Shown here: in pieces, positions 47,011 to 56,696 of the stretch
How positions within the stretch are numbered: the stretch's first letter is position 1
Layout: the number at the start of each line of letters is the position of its first letter
Source: HK1 sp965220535
GTDB lineage: Bacteria > Pseudomonadota > Gammaproteobacteria > HK1
DNA: 64,000 bases
Direction: 5' to 3'
NCBI GenBank assembly: GCA_965220535.1
Contig: OZ244833.1
Span: 930,001-994,000, forward strand
Translations under genes and position numbers: made by a program
The notes under the pieces: generated by a model
The model's input: the letters and a program-made list of their open reading frames with translations, nothing else
Databases searched by the model: none
What the model was told of the DNA's origin: nothing

Positions 47011-47208
47011 AGTGAGGCCGTCATTCGTTGCTTCCGGGTTGAAGACCGATCATCTCTGCGTAGAAAGACCTATGCAAGGATCGGCAAAATCTGTATGATA
47101 CCGTTATCGATTACAGGCGAGAATACTAAACCAAACCAAGTGCGAATGATGTCCGAATTCACCGCCGCTGCGATGTTGTATGTACTGGGCGCATCTACCG
47201 ATGGCTGA
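47011..47208 (+). pseudogene. C-terminal stub of a gene lost upstream of pglZ, candidate brxHII remnant
   Basis: An open frame without its own beginning reads RRKTYARIGKICMIPLSI, GENTKPNQVRMMSEFT, AAAMLYVLGASTDG and stops at TGA 47206-47208. It overlaps the pglZ ATG at 47201, the kind of overlap seen between coupled genes. The composition is protein-like and unlike the IS. Position between pglXI and pglZ, next to the IS, makes it the likely last 50-65 codons of the helicase BrxHII. I cannot confirm the identity from motifs because helicase motifs lie upstream. Confidence 0.55.
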
Positions 47209-49210
47209 CTGGCGCACTAGTATTCTGCAAGAGTTCGTGCCGCAGGTTGCACCACTTACTTTGGTCGCAGATCCGGATGGACTGCTGTTAGAAGAAAAGA
47301 TGCTCTCCATTATCAGAAATCGTGGATTCGAGATCCTTGAATATGACGATCCTATAGAATTTCGATTTAAACTGTCTCTGATGCGAGCGAATACAGATAG
47401 CGATGGATATGATCGATGTGCGGAAATCGTAGTGGTCTGCCAACGACTAAATGAGAATTTCAACTTACTACCCTACGATCTCTTGGATACGGGACGGCAA
47501 CTACGGTTCGATTTAGGTAGCCTCTTTCCGAATCTGAGTTATCCAGTTCTAACTCTATTGAACCGGGCGGATCTCGACGCTCTCTTTCAAGCTCAACAAC
47601 GATACAAACCGGGGCATCTTGGCGACAATGGAACAAAGGAATTCGCTCTGCGGCACGTCTTTGAGATAGCACCCGAGCTTATCAAAGAGCCATCAGACCT
47701 ACTGTGCGTCTTGCTAAAACGATACCACAAGACCCATCGTATTCCATCGGTGATCAATGAGCGATTTATTGAGATCCTTCGGGAGAGGAGCGTGTTCCAA
47801 GACTGGCCGTTGGAAACCATCATCCCTGATGGAGAAGCCTTCCTACGATTTCTTCAAGAGCGTTGGCCGATATTCTTGGAAAACGTCACAGTGCAGGCAG
47901 GAGAAATGATGAAAGAACCGCAACCATATAATTGTCGAATCAAAGGGCCTAAGGATCTGCCATTCGACCATGACGATGTCAGACTCTACGTAGATAGATT
48001 ATTCTTAAATGGGCTGCTGTCACCGGTATCCGTAAGCGATTTGAATGTATTGGAGAAGAGCTGGGTTCGGATCGGTATCCGACAAGATCCGGTGTCGGAT
48101 CGCCGAAATCGATTCGATGGACTAGCTACCACGCTCGCAAGCGAGATTCCTCAAGATCGGACTAACCACGATGACTGGATCAAATTCGGCTTCCGATGGG
48201 CAGAATTGACTGCGCTCAAGGCGACGTTAGGCAACAATCTCTCAGAGATGCAAATAGAGTGCTACGCTAACACCCAAAAAGCAGTCGACCAAGCCTTTGG
48301 GCAGTGGCTTCAACTTCGGTACGCGGGACTGCACTATCTGCCAGTCGACCCGCCAGTGATGCTTCATCACGTCCCGCGAACAATTGCACGGCAAATCGAA
48401 AAAGGAACCTTGACCAAAGCAGCGTTGGTGGTGGTTGACGGTTTGTCACTTGACCAGTGGATAACATTACGGGACGCCTTGATATGTCAGAGAGCAGGAA
48501 TAACCACCTCCGAGCATGCGGTATTCGCGTGGGTCCCGACGATCACAGCCGTATCCAGACAGGCAATATTTTCTGGGAAAGCACCAATGTTCTTTCCATC
48601 GTCTATTTATACTACAGATAAAGAGCCTAGCCTCTGGGCTCAATTCTGGGCCGACCATGAGATGAAACAACAGAATGTAGGCTATGTCAAGAGCCTTGGC
48701 GATGGCGATCTTTCGCGAGTTAATGAGTTGATGGTAAATTCTGAGATTCGCGTACTGGGCTTGGTGGTGGATACCGTCGACAGTATCATGCATGGAATGA
48801 AGCTCGGCAACGCAGGAATGCACAGCCTTATTCGCCAGTGGGTTGAAAAAGGCTTCTTAGTCAGCCTCATCGCTCTTTTACTGGCGCATGGGTTTCGAAT
48901 TTATCTCACATCAGACCATGGCAATGTAGAGTCCGTTGGTTGCGGTCGCCCAGCGGAAGGATCGGTTGCCGATCTGAGAGGTGAGCGTGTTCGCGTCTAT
49001 TCAAGGACGGTGTTGAGAGATTCTGTGCACAACCAATATCCAGACACGATTGAGTGGCCGACATGGGGATTGCCAACCGATTATCTCCCGCTTATCGCAA
49101 GTAACAGAAAAGCCTTTGTCAAAGAGGGCGATCAGATTGTCTGTCATGGAGGAACCTCAATCGAAGAGGTCCTTGTTCCTTTCATTGAAATAGATGAGGC
49201 GGCGATATGA
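47201..49210 (+). CDS. pglZ: BREX phosphatase-fold protein PglZ
   Basis: PglZ has an alkaline-phosphatase fold and is a signature component of BREX and Pgl phage-defence systems. The 669-residue product shows the metal-site pattern: VVVDGLSLDQW (about residue 410), LVVDTVDSIMHG, TSDHGNVES (about 570) and CHGGTSIEEVLVPFIE near the end. I prefer ATG 47201, which overlaps the stub of the preceding frame; ATG 47180 would add seven residues. The brxA-like gene starts inside its stop (ATGATG). PglZ is intact, although its transcription from brxF now has to pass an IS remnant. Confidence 0.9.
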   Translation: MADWRTSILQEFVPQVAPLTLVADPDGLLLEEKMLSIIRNRGFEILEYDDPIEFRFKLSLMRANTDSDGYDRCAEIVVVCQRLNENFNLLPYDLLDTGRQLRFDLGSLFPNLSYPVLTLLNRADLDALFQAQQRYKPGHLGDNGTKEFALRHVFEIAPELIKEPSDLLCVLLKRYHKTHRIPSVINERFIEILRERSVFQDWPLETIIPDGEAFLRFLQERWPIFLENVTVQAGEMMKEPQPYNCRIKGPKDLPFDHDDVRLYVDRLFLNGLLSPVSVSDLNVLEKSWVRIGIRQDPVSDRRNRFDGLATTLASEIPQDRTNHDDWIKFGFRWAELTALKATLGNNLSEMQIECYANTQKAVDQAFGQWLQLRYAGLHYLPVDPPVMLHHVPRTIARQIEKGTLTKAALVVVDGLSLDQWITLRDALICQRAGITTSEHAVFAWVPTITAVSRQAIFSGKAPMFFPSSIYTTDKEPSLWAQFWADHEMKQQNVGYVKSLGDGDLSRVNELMVNSEIRVLGLVVDTVDSIMHGMKLGNAGMHSLIRQWVEKGFLVSLIALLLAHGFRIYLTSDHGNVESVGCGRPAEGSVADLRGERVRVYSRTVLRDSVHNQYPDTIEWPTWGLPTDYLPLIASNRKAFVKEGDQIVCHGGTSIEEVLVPFIEIDEAAI

Positions 49211-50016
49211 TGAATCGATTCAAACAGGTAGGATTCAGCCAACGGATTCAGATTGACTGGATGAGGTACGCTGCCGACCTCGTCTTGGCTGGAAGTGCAC
49301 CCGCGGAAATAGAGGAAGCGCTCCAAGACCTCCTTAGCAACAAGCTCTCTGTCGGGGGAAATGCAAAGAGAGGCAATCGCGAGAAAGCGATTACGATCAT
49401 TTCAAAAATCTGGGTACGGCCGCCACCGGATGTCCAAGCGTTGAGGGATGACGGTCTTGAATTACTTCGGGAGATTTCAAAAGCCGAGAAGCTAGCGGTG
49501 CAATGGGGGCTAGTAATGGCGGTCTATCCTTTCTGGGGCGTGGTCGCCGAGACGATCGGGCGTTTGCTTCGCCTACAAGGGACAGCCGCCGTTGCGCAGG
49601 TCCAGCGAAGGATGAAAGAACGAATGGGACAGCGAGAAACCGTCGCTAGGGCAGCTCATCGAGTGTTGCGCTCATTTCACGACTGGGGCATATTGGCCGA
49701 AGAAGGAGCCAAGGGGATATACGTCGGAAAGACTCTTATTCAAATTCACGAACCTCGCCTGACTGCATGGCTCATGGAAGCCTATCTACTGTCTCGCAAA
49801 GAAGAACGAGCGACATCAAAGGGGATCATGAGCAACCCGGCGTTCTTCCCATTCGTTATTGACCACTGCAATGCCTCTGTGGCCGTTGGAAATCCGAGGC
49901 TTGAGGTCTCATACCATGGGTTTGATGAGGAGCTCATCTCATTACCATCATGGAGACGCCTCTCTTCATCGCCACGGCGGAGAGCGAAGCAGTTGCGATC
50001 AACCGAAAACGCTTGA
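49207..50016 (+). CDS. BrxA-like helical protein at the end of the BREX locus
   Basis: The 269-residue, mostly helical protein has no enzymatic motif. Its position after pglZ, overlapping by four bases, and its layout (helical repeats, then ARAAHRVLRSFHDWGILAEE, a winged-helix-like end) fit BrxA, a small DNA-binding component of several BREX types. Sequence similarity to BrxA is not obvious to me, so the symbol is withheld. The last 20 residues are Arg/Ser-rich. The gene closes the BREX set; the sequence changes to the dusB repeat about 150 bases later. Confidence 0.55.
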   Translation: MMNRFKQVGFSQRIQIDWMRYAADLVLAGSAPAEIEEALQDLLSNKLSVGGNAKRGNREKAITIISKIWVRPPPDVQALRDDGLELLREISKAEKLAVQWGLVMAVYPFWGVVAETIGRLLRLQGTAAVAQVQRRMKERMGQRETVARAAHRVLRSFHDWGILAEEGAKGIYVGKTLIQIHEPRLTAWLMEAYLLSRKEERATSKGIMSNPAFFPFVIDHCNASVAVGNPRLEVSYHGFDEELISLPSWRRLSSSPRRRAKQLRSTENA

Positions 50017-50164
50017 GAACGACAACACCTAGTACTGTCTTATGCCTTTCTATTAACGGAACGGAGCACGTTGGATTTTTCAGGATTCTCGATCCATTTT
50101 GATACTATGAAGCGATGGAATATAGGTCGTTCGTGATCCATCAAGCATCCGTTTTTTAGATTCT

Positions 50165-51011
50165 CCGCATCGATCTTTTCAAGCCTACACCCGCTCCGGC
50201 AATCCGTGATAACTAGGGCAGCATCGGGATCAAGGAAATTCATCGCCAACACGCCGGTCCCCCAAGATACTCGCGATATCCATTCGCCCAAGACCGAGCA
50301 TCAAAACACGGCATCGCATCATGTTGATGGACTCTTTTTTCGCTTTGAATCGGGTGATTTCTCGCCTATAACCGGGGTGACAGATCGGCTCTTTCGTCAA
50401 CTCTGTCGGCGGGTTGGGGCGGATCTTGCGGTTTCGAAGATGGTCAGCAGTGATCCCCGTTTGCGGGGTAGTTCCAGGACTCTGCGGCGTATCGATCATG
50501 TCGGGGGGGGGGGGCCTCGCCTCGTTCGGTGCAGATTGCGGGGGCAGATCCGGATCGACTTGCCGATACCGCTCGTTTCAATATCGATCGCGGCGCCGAC
50601 ATCATCAACGCCAATATGGGATATCCGGCCAAGAAGGTTTACAATGCCGCGGCAATCTCGGCCTTGCTTTCGGACGATCCCTCGGTCGCGCGTATTTTGG
50701 GAAGGGTGGTGGCCGCCGTCAATGCGCCGGTCACTCTCAAGATTCTTACCGAGTCGAGTCCGGGGACACGAAATGCGCTCGCATCAATCATATCGCGCAG
50801 AGTGCTGGCCTGGCATCCGCGCCTTTGCGATCCATGGTCGTACTCGTCAGTGTGCGTTTCGCGGTGAGGCGGAGTACTCGACCATTCGTCAAGTCAAAAT
50901 GTGTGCGGATATTCCGAACATCGCCAACGGCGATATCATAGATCCCGAGCAAGCGCGGCGGATATTGGAATTCACCGGTGCCGTGATAATCGGGCTGGCG
51001 GCGCAAGGCGA
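50165..51011 (+). repeat. Direct repeat, left copy: upstream region and 5' half of dusB
   Basis: This stretch matches 55852-56696 over about 850 bases at a clearly degenerate level. Shared landmarks are CTCCGGCAATCCGTGATAA, AGCATCGGGATCAA, CCCAAGACCGA and GCATCGCATCATGTT. It ends abruptly at GCGGCGCAAGGCGAT, beyond which the two copies are unrelated. The two copies bracket the three-gene cassette at 51047-55829. Confidence 0.85.
50320..51011 (+). pseudogene. dusB: Decayed 5' fragment of dusB
   Basis: It starts at an ATG matching that of the intact dusB and covers about 230 of its 332 codons. It is disabled by a frame change near 50358 (CCTATAACC in place of CGATGGCC), a 12-G run at 50503-50514 where the live gene has four G, and further indels. 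Recognisable pieces remain in shifting frames: TDRLFRQLCRRVGADLAVSK, then LADTARFNIDRGADIINANM, then ITLRQ-like text. The catalytic Cys region is altered (NANMGYPAKK in place of DINMGCPAKK), so it cannot be functional. Confidence 0.9.
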
Positions 51012-51046
51012 TAACTCACACCGGCACCGGTGAAGAGGAATAGACA

Positions 51047-52816
51047 ATGCATGCCCATGATCGATTTCTTCCCGAGTGGTTCAGCAGGATTCGGTCGCGC
51101 CAAATTACGCTACCGAGATTTCAGCGTTCTGTCACATGGGGTCATGCCGAAGTCGCGAAATTGCTGACTACCGTACTTCGTGGACTTCCCGCGGGAGCGG
51201 TTCTGATACTTGAAGTCGGAGACGAAGAGAAATTCTCTAGTCGGACGATGGTCGATGCGCCGGATTCAGGCGAAAGAGTCAACGAGCAAATTCTCGATGG
51301 ACAACAGCGGCTGACAGCACTCTGGCGAAGTCTGCACGACAAGTACGATGATCGCACATATCTCATAAAAGTAAAAGAAGATGCGGACAACGGAGAATCT
51401 GACCTACCGCACGTAATCGGACAGGCTCGCTGGGACAAGAACGGGAAACGTTATCCGGTTTGGGCCGATGATCCCGCTGAATGCTGGCGGCGGAGATTCA
51501 TTCCGATATCGCTACTCCGCCCGGAAGACGCTGAAAGCGAGGGTGACAAGGAAAACTGGATCGATAATGCTATTCCGAAGGACTCAGTAGATAGGCTTGT
51601 TGACTATAGGACGATATCTAGCGTGATTAACAATCTTCGTACAAAAATTCGCGAATTCAACCTTCCGTATCTCGCCTTGCCGGCGATAACACCAAAGGAA
51701 GTGGCATTGGACGTATTCGTCAAGATGAACACGAGCTTGGTAAAGCTTTCAACCTATGACATCGTTGTCGCGCTGGTGGAGGAAAAAACCGGGGAGTCTC
51801 TGCGTGAGCATGTCGACGTCTTAGAAACCGATGTACCAAGATCTGCTGACTATACCGACGACTTACCGAGCCTAGTTCTAGATGTCGTTGCACTGCGCCA
51901 AGATCGGGTACCGAATAAAGCGGGCTATAACGGAATCGATTACACGAGGATGTTAGCCGAGTGGAAGTCGATTGTAGCCTGCATTAAAGAAATGGTTGAA
52001 TTTCTCGAAGAGGAAAGCATTTTCGATAAGCAACGCCTTCCCAGCTACACCGCTATTCCGATCGTAGCGGCATTATGTGAGCATCTGCCTACGCATCCTG
52101 ATCAACTGGGCAATGCGCGACACCTGCTGAAACGCTTTCTCTGGAGGGCATTTCTGACAAACCGCTACGAACAGGCGTCAGCAACGAATGCGCTGCAAGA
52201 CTATCGCGGACTTCGAAGAGTTCTGAAGGAAGGAGCGACTGAAGACTCGGTGCCAATCTTCGACGAAGAATCGTTTCCTTTACCGACTCGCGAAATGATG
52301 ATTCGGCAGGAGGCAGGTTGGCCCAAGCGAAAAACAATATTGGGCCGCGGCCTGCTGGCATTGATGCTAAAAGCCAGTGCTTTGGACTTGGCAGATGGTA
52401 CTCCGGCAACGGTTACATCCATTACAGCCAAAGAACGTCCTCGCGAGTACCATCATCTGTTCCCGGTCTCGACCTTGAAGGATGCCGACATCCCGGATGA
52501 AAAAATCGACTTGGCATTGAATTGCGCCCTGATCACCCAGCGAACGAACAGGACAATCTCCAATAAGGATCCGATCACCTACATAAAGGAGAGAGCAGAC
52601 AAAAGCGCCTTAGGAGAAGATGAGCTTCGCCGAAGATTACGGACGCATTTGATTCCGTATGCGGAATTGGCGGTAGGATACGATGGATTGTCTGACGAGG
52701 AACGTCGCTCTCGAGTCAAATCGGACTATGATGCTTTTCTTGACGCGCGTGCCGAATTGCTTGCCGATGCCGCCCGGAGCGCAGCAGATGGACAGCCGAT
52801 CGATCCGAGTGTATGA
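51047..52816 (+). CDS. GmrSD-like DUF262 protein with HNH-type C-terminus
   Basis: The 589-residue protein has the DUF262 signature ILDGQQRLTALW (about residues 82-93), preceded by LPRFQRSVTWGHAEV, with TPKEVALDVFVKMNTSLVKLS near 225. Its C-terminus has YHHLFPVSTL (about 467) and then NCALITQRTNRTISNKDP, which follows the DUF1524/HNH pattern. Fused DUF262 and DUF1524 domains make up GmrSD-type nucleases, which cut DNA with modified bases in an NTP-dependent way. Nuclease activity here is inferred from that family. GAGGA lies about ten bases upstream of ATG 51047. It heads the cassette between the two dusB copies. Confidence 0.8.
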   Translation: MHAHDRFLPEWFSRIRSRQITLPRFQRSVTWGHAEVAKLLTTVLRGLPAGAVLILEVGDEEKFSSRTMVDAPDSGERVNEQILDGQQRLTALWRSLHDKYDDRTYLIKVKEDADNGESDLPHVIGQARWDKNGKRYPVWADDPAECWRRRFIPISLLRPEDAESEGDKENWIDNAIPKDSVDRLVDYRTISSVINNLRTKIREFNLPYLALPAITPKEVALDVFVKMNTSLVKLSTYDIVVALVEEKTGESLREHVDVLETDVPRSADYTDDLPSLVLDVVALRQDRVPNKAGYNGIDYTRMLAEWKSIVACIKEMVEFLEEESIFDKQRLPSYTAIPIVAALCEHLPTHPDQLGNARHLLKRFLWRAFLTNRYEQASATNALQDYRGLRRVLKEGATEDSVPIFDEESFPLPTREMMIRQEAGWPKRKTILGRGLLALMLKASALDLADGTPATVTSITAKERPREYHHLFPVSTLKDADIPDEKIDLALNCALITQRTNRTISNKDPITYIKERADKSALGEDELRRRLRTHLIPYAELAVGYDGLSDEERRSRVKSDYDAFLDARAELLADAARSAADGQPIDPSV

Positions 52817-52881
52817 TTTCGAGAACCGTCGATCTCGGACGATCCCTTCATGGCAAATGATGTGAATTCAAAGGTGGTATT

Positions 52882-54798
52882 GTGATCAAGCAATGGACGA
52901 TATCCAACTTCAAGTCAATTCGGGACCAAACCCTGCCTATGGCTCCGCTGACGATTTTTGCCGGTCCTAATAGTAGCGGTAAGAGCACGGTCCTCCAATC
53001 TATCTTGCTCGTGGCCCAGACCCTTGAGTACAACGTCGGCGCTAGGCCTATCGTTCTCAATGGCTCTTTATCCAAGCTCGGTCAATTCGACGACCTGAAG
53101 TCCGAAGGCACAGATGCGGACCATATACTTATCGGATGGCGCTGTGAGCCAAATGAAGCAAAACGAATCAATTGGGTTGAGAGCAAACTGTCATTTGATG
53201 CGAATCTGGATTCCGATGAGAGGGAAAAGGATATCTACCAACTGCAACCTCGACTTCACAAATTTGAATTGACTGCCAATCTTTCTCGTCTCCGTAGCCA
53301 TACCGAACACCCTATTGATAATGATGTCAGGGTATGCATTTCCTCTTTGAATCCCGGTGCTGAAAAAGAAAAGAAATCTCGACTGAAAGAATGCGAAGGA
53401 TTTGGCGAGCTGAAAAATACACTACTTTTTGATATCGTAGTTGATGAAGATTCCTTGTCTGATATCCGAGAAGAGTCATTGTCCGATAACATTGTAGGCT
53501 GTAAACTTCATCATTTTTTACCTCAGATTCTGACGATACGTATCGATCGAGCAGACGAGATTGCTCTAAAATTCATTATCGCTCTCAGTCTCTCGTTCGA
53601 TATCCGTAAAGTTGTTAAGGCCGATAAGATCACATTCGTAAAAGACAAGCCGCTACTCGACAAAGGAAAAGAAGTGGCACTACCGGTTGCGACGCTCATC
53701 AAATCACTCAACACCCTTGATGGGGTACATGATCAGATTGATATTCTGCGGAAAAAACTTGGAAATATGCCCGAAAAAATAATCTCCCTTAAGTCTTGGC
53801 GCGATCTTGTTAACTTTGATTTTGAAACAAGAAAAACTATTTACGATCATTTTTCAGATGATTCGATCGTAGAAAAAATGATTGAGCCGATACGCGAATA
53901 CTTGACATCGTCTTCAAACTTTATTTCCCATCGACTCATCTCTGTCCGTTGTTCCTCTGCGTCACCCGATATATCACTCGCCACAGAATACATCAATAAA
54001 TTTTTTTCACAACAGGTGAAATATCTCGGTCCGCTTCGTGACGAACCAAAATCTCTATATCCACTGGGCACCTTGGCTGATACAGCAGACGTCGGTCTAA
54101 GGGGCGAGCAAACCGCTGCGGCCTTGTACGCATATCGTGAACACCCTGTCGAATACTTACCCGCGACGAATTTCAAACTATCAGAGATGATCGAAAGAAC
54201 TCGCGATTTAAAGCCGCTTCGGGACGCAGTGCGCGACTGGATGCAATATCTTGAAATTGCTGAAGATGTAGAGACAAGGGATAGAGGAAAACTGGGACAC
54301 GAACTCAAGATCGATCCGGGTGGTGATTCCAAACATCAAGATCTGACTCACGTTGGTGTAGGTGTCAGCCAAGTATTGCCCATTTTGGTGATGGGTCTTC
54401 TAGCGGAAGAAGATACAACGCTGATTTTCGAACAGCCAGAACTTCATTTGCATCCTCGTGTACAAACGAGACTCGCAGATTTCTTTCTCTCGATGGCATT
54501 GTTGAATAAGCAATGCATCGTCGAAACGCATAGCGAACATTTGATCAATCGACTACGGTTCCGTATAGCTGCGGAACCGCCGGAGCCGTCAGAACCGAAA
54601 TTGATCGATACAACAAAAATTTACTTCGTTAAGAAGGAAAAGAAGGAAGGAACGTCTCAGTTCGAACCGGTGGAAATCAACGAATACGGTGCTATTAAAA
54701 ACTGGCCTTCGGGGTTTTTTGATCAATCAACTTCGGAGGCCGATAAGATTCTCCGGGAAGCTATCAAAAAGCGCAAGAAAATGCATAAGGACAACTAG
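52882..54798 (+). CDS. AAA/ABC-type ATPase with DUF3696-like C-terminus
   Basis: The 638-residue ATPase has Walker A GPNSSGKST (residues 28-36) after the typical ISNFKSIRDQ opening. An ABC-like signature THVGVGVSQVLPIL sits near 495, Walker B TLIFEQPELHLHP near 513-525, and the H-loop ETHSEHLINRLR near 550. The DUF3696-type tail KIYFVKKEKKEGTSQFEPVE closes it. Such SMC/OLD-like ATPases serve as sensors or motors in many defence systems. It starts 65 bases after the DUF262 gene and ends two bases before the next gene, so the last two genes are almost certainly co-translated. The sequence is AT-richer than the chromosome. Confidence 0.85.
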   Translation: MIKQWTISNFKSIRDQTLPMAPLTIFAGPNSSGKSTVLQSILLVAQTLEYNVGARPIVLNGSLSKLGQFDDLKSEGTDADHILIGWRCEPNEAKRINWVESKLSFDANLDSDEREKDIYQLQPRLHKFELTANLSRLRSHTEHPIDNDVRVCISSLNPGAEKEKKSRLKECEGFGELKNTLLFDIVVDEDSLSDIREESLSDNIVGCKLHHFLPQILTIRIDRADEIALKFIIALSLSFDIRKVVKADKITFVKDKPLLDKGKEVALPVATLIKSLNTLDGVHDQIDILRKKLGNMPEKIISLKSWRDLVNFDFETRKTIYDHFSDDSIVEKMIEPIREYLTSSSNFISHRLISVRCSSASPDISLATEYINKFFSQQVKYLGPLRDEPKSLYPLGTLADTADVGLRGEQTAAALYAYREHPVEYLPATNFKLSEMIERTRDLKPLRDAVRDWMQYLEIAEDVETRDRGKLGHELKIDPGGDSKHQDLTHVGVGVSQVLPILVMGLLAEEDTTLIFEQPELHLHPRVQTRLADFFLSMALLNKQCIVETHSEHLINRLRFRIAAEPPEPSEPKLIDTTKIYFVKKEKKEGTSQFEPVEINEYGAIKNWPSGFFDQSTSEADKILREAIKKRKKMHKDN

Positions 54799-54800
54799 CC

Positions 54801-55829
54801 GTGCAGACGGCATTGACGGTTTTGATTGATGCAGGGATCCTCGCTGCACCTCGTGCAGATGACGAATCTTCTTGTGTGCAGTATGTTGAAAAAATATCGC
54901 TCTTAAATGAATTACTGGAGTTGGCCAAAGAACGGTGGATTTCTGTACTATTTAGTAACCGATCATCAGCTGTCTTATTTGATGAAACTGGTGATTATCC
55001 CTTGGATAAATTAGAGATGTTTACGAAAAAAGACTTTCAAGAACTACTCAACCCATTACTGATCTCATTGTATTCTCTTCATTTTGAGGAATGTTACAAA
55101 GCTTCTATTCAATGTCATAATTTCGATTCTGATCCAAATTTATCAGATTTGACAGGGGGTCCGATTCTAGATCCAGGTCTGAAGGAATGCATAATTCTAG
55201 CTTCGATCTTGAATCAACATTGTAACATTTATGGCATTCGTCTCTTTGTCAACAGCGCACCTGACTCAGGAAAAATCAAAATTCAAGCATCCATCCGTGA
55301 AATCAAAGCCGATCAGTATGATATGAAGGACATACCGTATCAACCTAAAGTGTTCAGAGGCGATATCGTTGCCTGCGATAGTCTTTCTGGCCTACTTAAA
55401 TCACTCGAGTGGAAAGATATAACAGAATTTTGGAAATCTGACCCGAACACTATCTTTGAAACAGCACTACGGCTTGCCATATTCAAATATCGTTTGGATA
55501 GTGGCATCAAAAGCGATTTGAGAACAACAAAAGCCCCCGCCGTGGGATCAGAATTTATCAAAAGTGCTAAGGTATGCTGCAAAACTGACTGGGATGACAT
55601 CGCAAAAAAGATGTTTCGTTGTATCGCAGAGATCGTCGACGGTCTAGCGGATACTCACTGGCTCAGAAAAGATAAAAGCGGTAACTCAAAGCAGGTGGAT
55701 AGACCCGATGGGTACAAGGCATGGCGTGGGGAAGTCGATGATCACTACCGCATTCATTATTGGAAAAAAGGCGAACTGATCGAGCTGGCATCCATGGTAC
55801 ACCACGAAAACTATACGATTCCTGAATGA
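54801..55829 (+). CDS. Unknown partner of the ATPase, RelE-like C-terminal tail
   Basis: I do not recognise the family. The 342-residue, AT-rich gene begins with GTG two bases after the ATPase stop. Most of the protein is mixed alpha/beta without an obvious catalytic motif (LTVLIDAGILAAP, then YSLHFEECYKAS). The last 60 residues, including KAWRGEVDDHYRIHYWKKGE and then LIELASMVHHENYTIP, read like the final strands of a RelE/ParE-type mRNA-interferase fold. This suggests an effector activated by the ATPase. The tail similarity is my reading of the pattern and is not established. Confidence 0.55.
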   Translation: MQTALTVLIDAGILAAPRADDESSCVQYVEKISLLNELLELAKERWISVLFSNRSSAVLFDETGDYPLDKLEMFTKKDFQELLNPLLISLYSLHFEECYKASIQCHNFDSDPNLSDLTGGPILDPGLKECIILASILNQHCNIYGIRLFVNSAPDSGKIKIQASIREIKADQYDMKDIPYQPKVFRGDIVACDSLSGLLKSLEWKDITEFWKSDPNTIFETALRLAIFKYRLDSGIKSDLRTTKAPAVGSEFIKSAKVCCKTDWDDIAKKMFRCIAEIVDGLADTHWLRKDKSGNSKQVDRPDGYKAWRGEVDDHYRIHYWKKGELIELASMVHHENYTIPE

Positions 55830-55851
55830 ATTTAGAAGGCACAGGACTCTC

Positions 55852-56696
55852 CACTTCGATCTTCTCAAAACTCCACCTGCTCCGGCAATCCGTGATAATT
55901 AAGACAGCATCGGGATCAAAGGACTTCACCGCTAAACTATGCGCCTCGTCGATCCCCTAAGATACTCATTCTCCCAAGACCGAACACCAAAGCACGGCAT
56001 CGCATCATGTTAACTGACTCGTTTTTTGCTTCGAATCGGGTGATTCTCGCGCCGATGGCCGGGGTGACGGATCGGCCCTTTCGTCAACTTTGTCGGCGGC
56101 TCGGGGCGGATCTTGCGGTTTCGGAGATGGTCAGTAGCGATCCTCGGTTGCGGGGGAGTTCCAAGACTTTGCGGCGTATTGACCATGTCGGGGAGCCATC
56201 GCCTCGTTCGGTGCAGATTGCGGGGGCGGATCCGGATCGGCTTGCCGATGCTGCTCGGTTCAATATCGATCGCGGTGCGGATATCATCGATATCAATATG
56301 GGTTGTCCGGCCAAGAAGGTTTGCAATGCGGCGGCGGGCTCGGCCTTGCTTTCGGATGAGCCCTTGGTGGCTCGTATCTTGGAAAGGGTGGTGGCCGCCG
56401 TCGATGCGCCAGTCACTCTCAAGATTCGCACCGGGCCGAGTCCGGAGACGCGAAACGCGCTGCGTATCGCTCATATCGCGCAGAACTCCGGTATCCGGGC
56501 CCTTGCGATCCATGGTCGCACCCGACAGTGTGCGTTTCGCGGCGAGGCGGAGTACGAGACCATTCGGCAAGTCAAGGCGAAGGCGGATATTCCGATCATC
56601 GCCAACGGGGATATCACGGAGCCCGAGCAAGCGCGGCGGGTATTGGAATTCACCGGTGCCGATGCGGTGATGATCGGGCGGGCGGCGCAAGGCGAT
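55852..56696 (+). repeat. Direct repeat, right copy: upstream region and 5' half of live dusB
   Basis: Counterpart of 50165-51011. It begins about 23 bases after the stop of the preceding gene and runs into the intact dusB coding region as far as codon 230. Confidence 0.85.
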
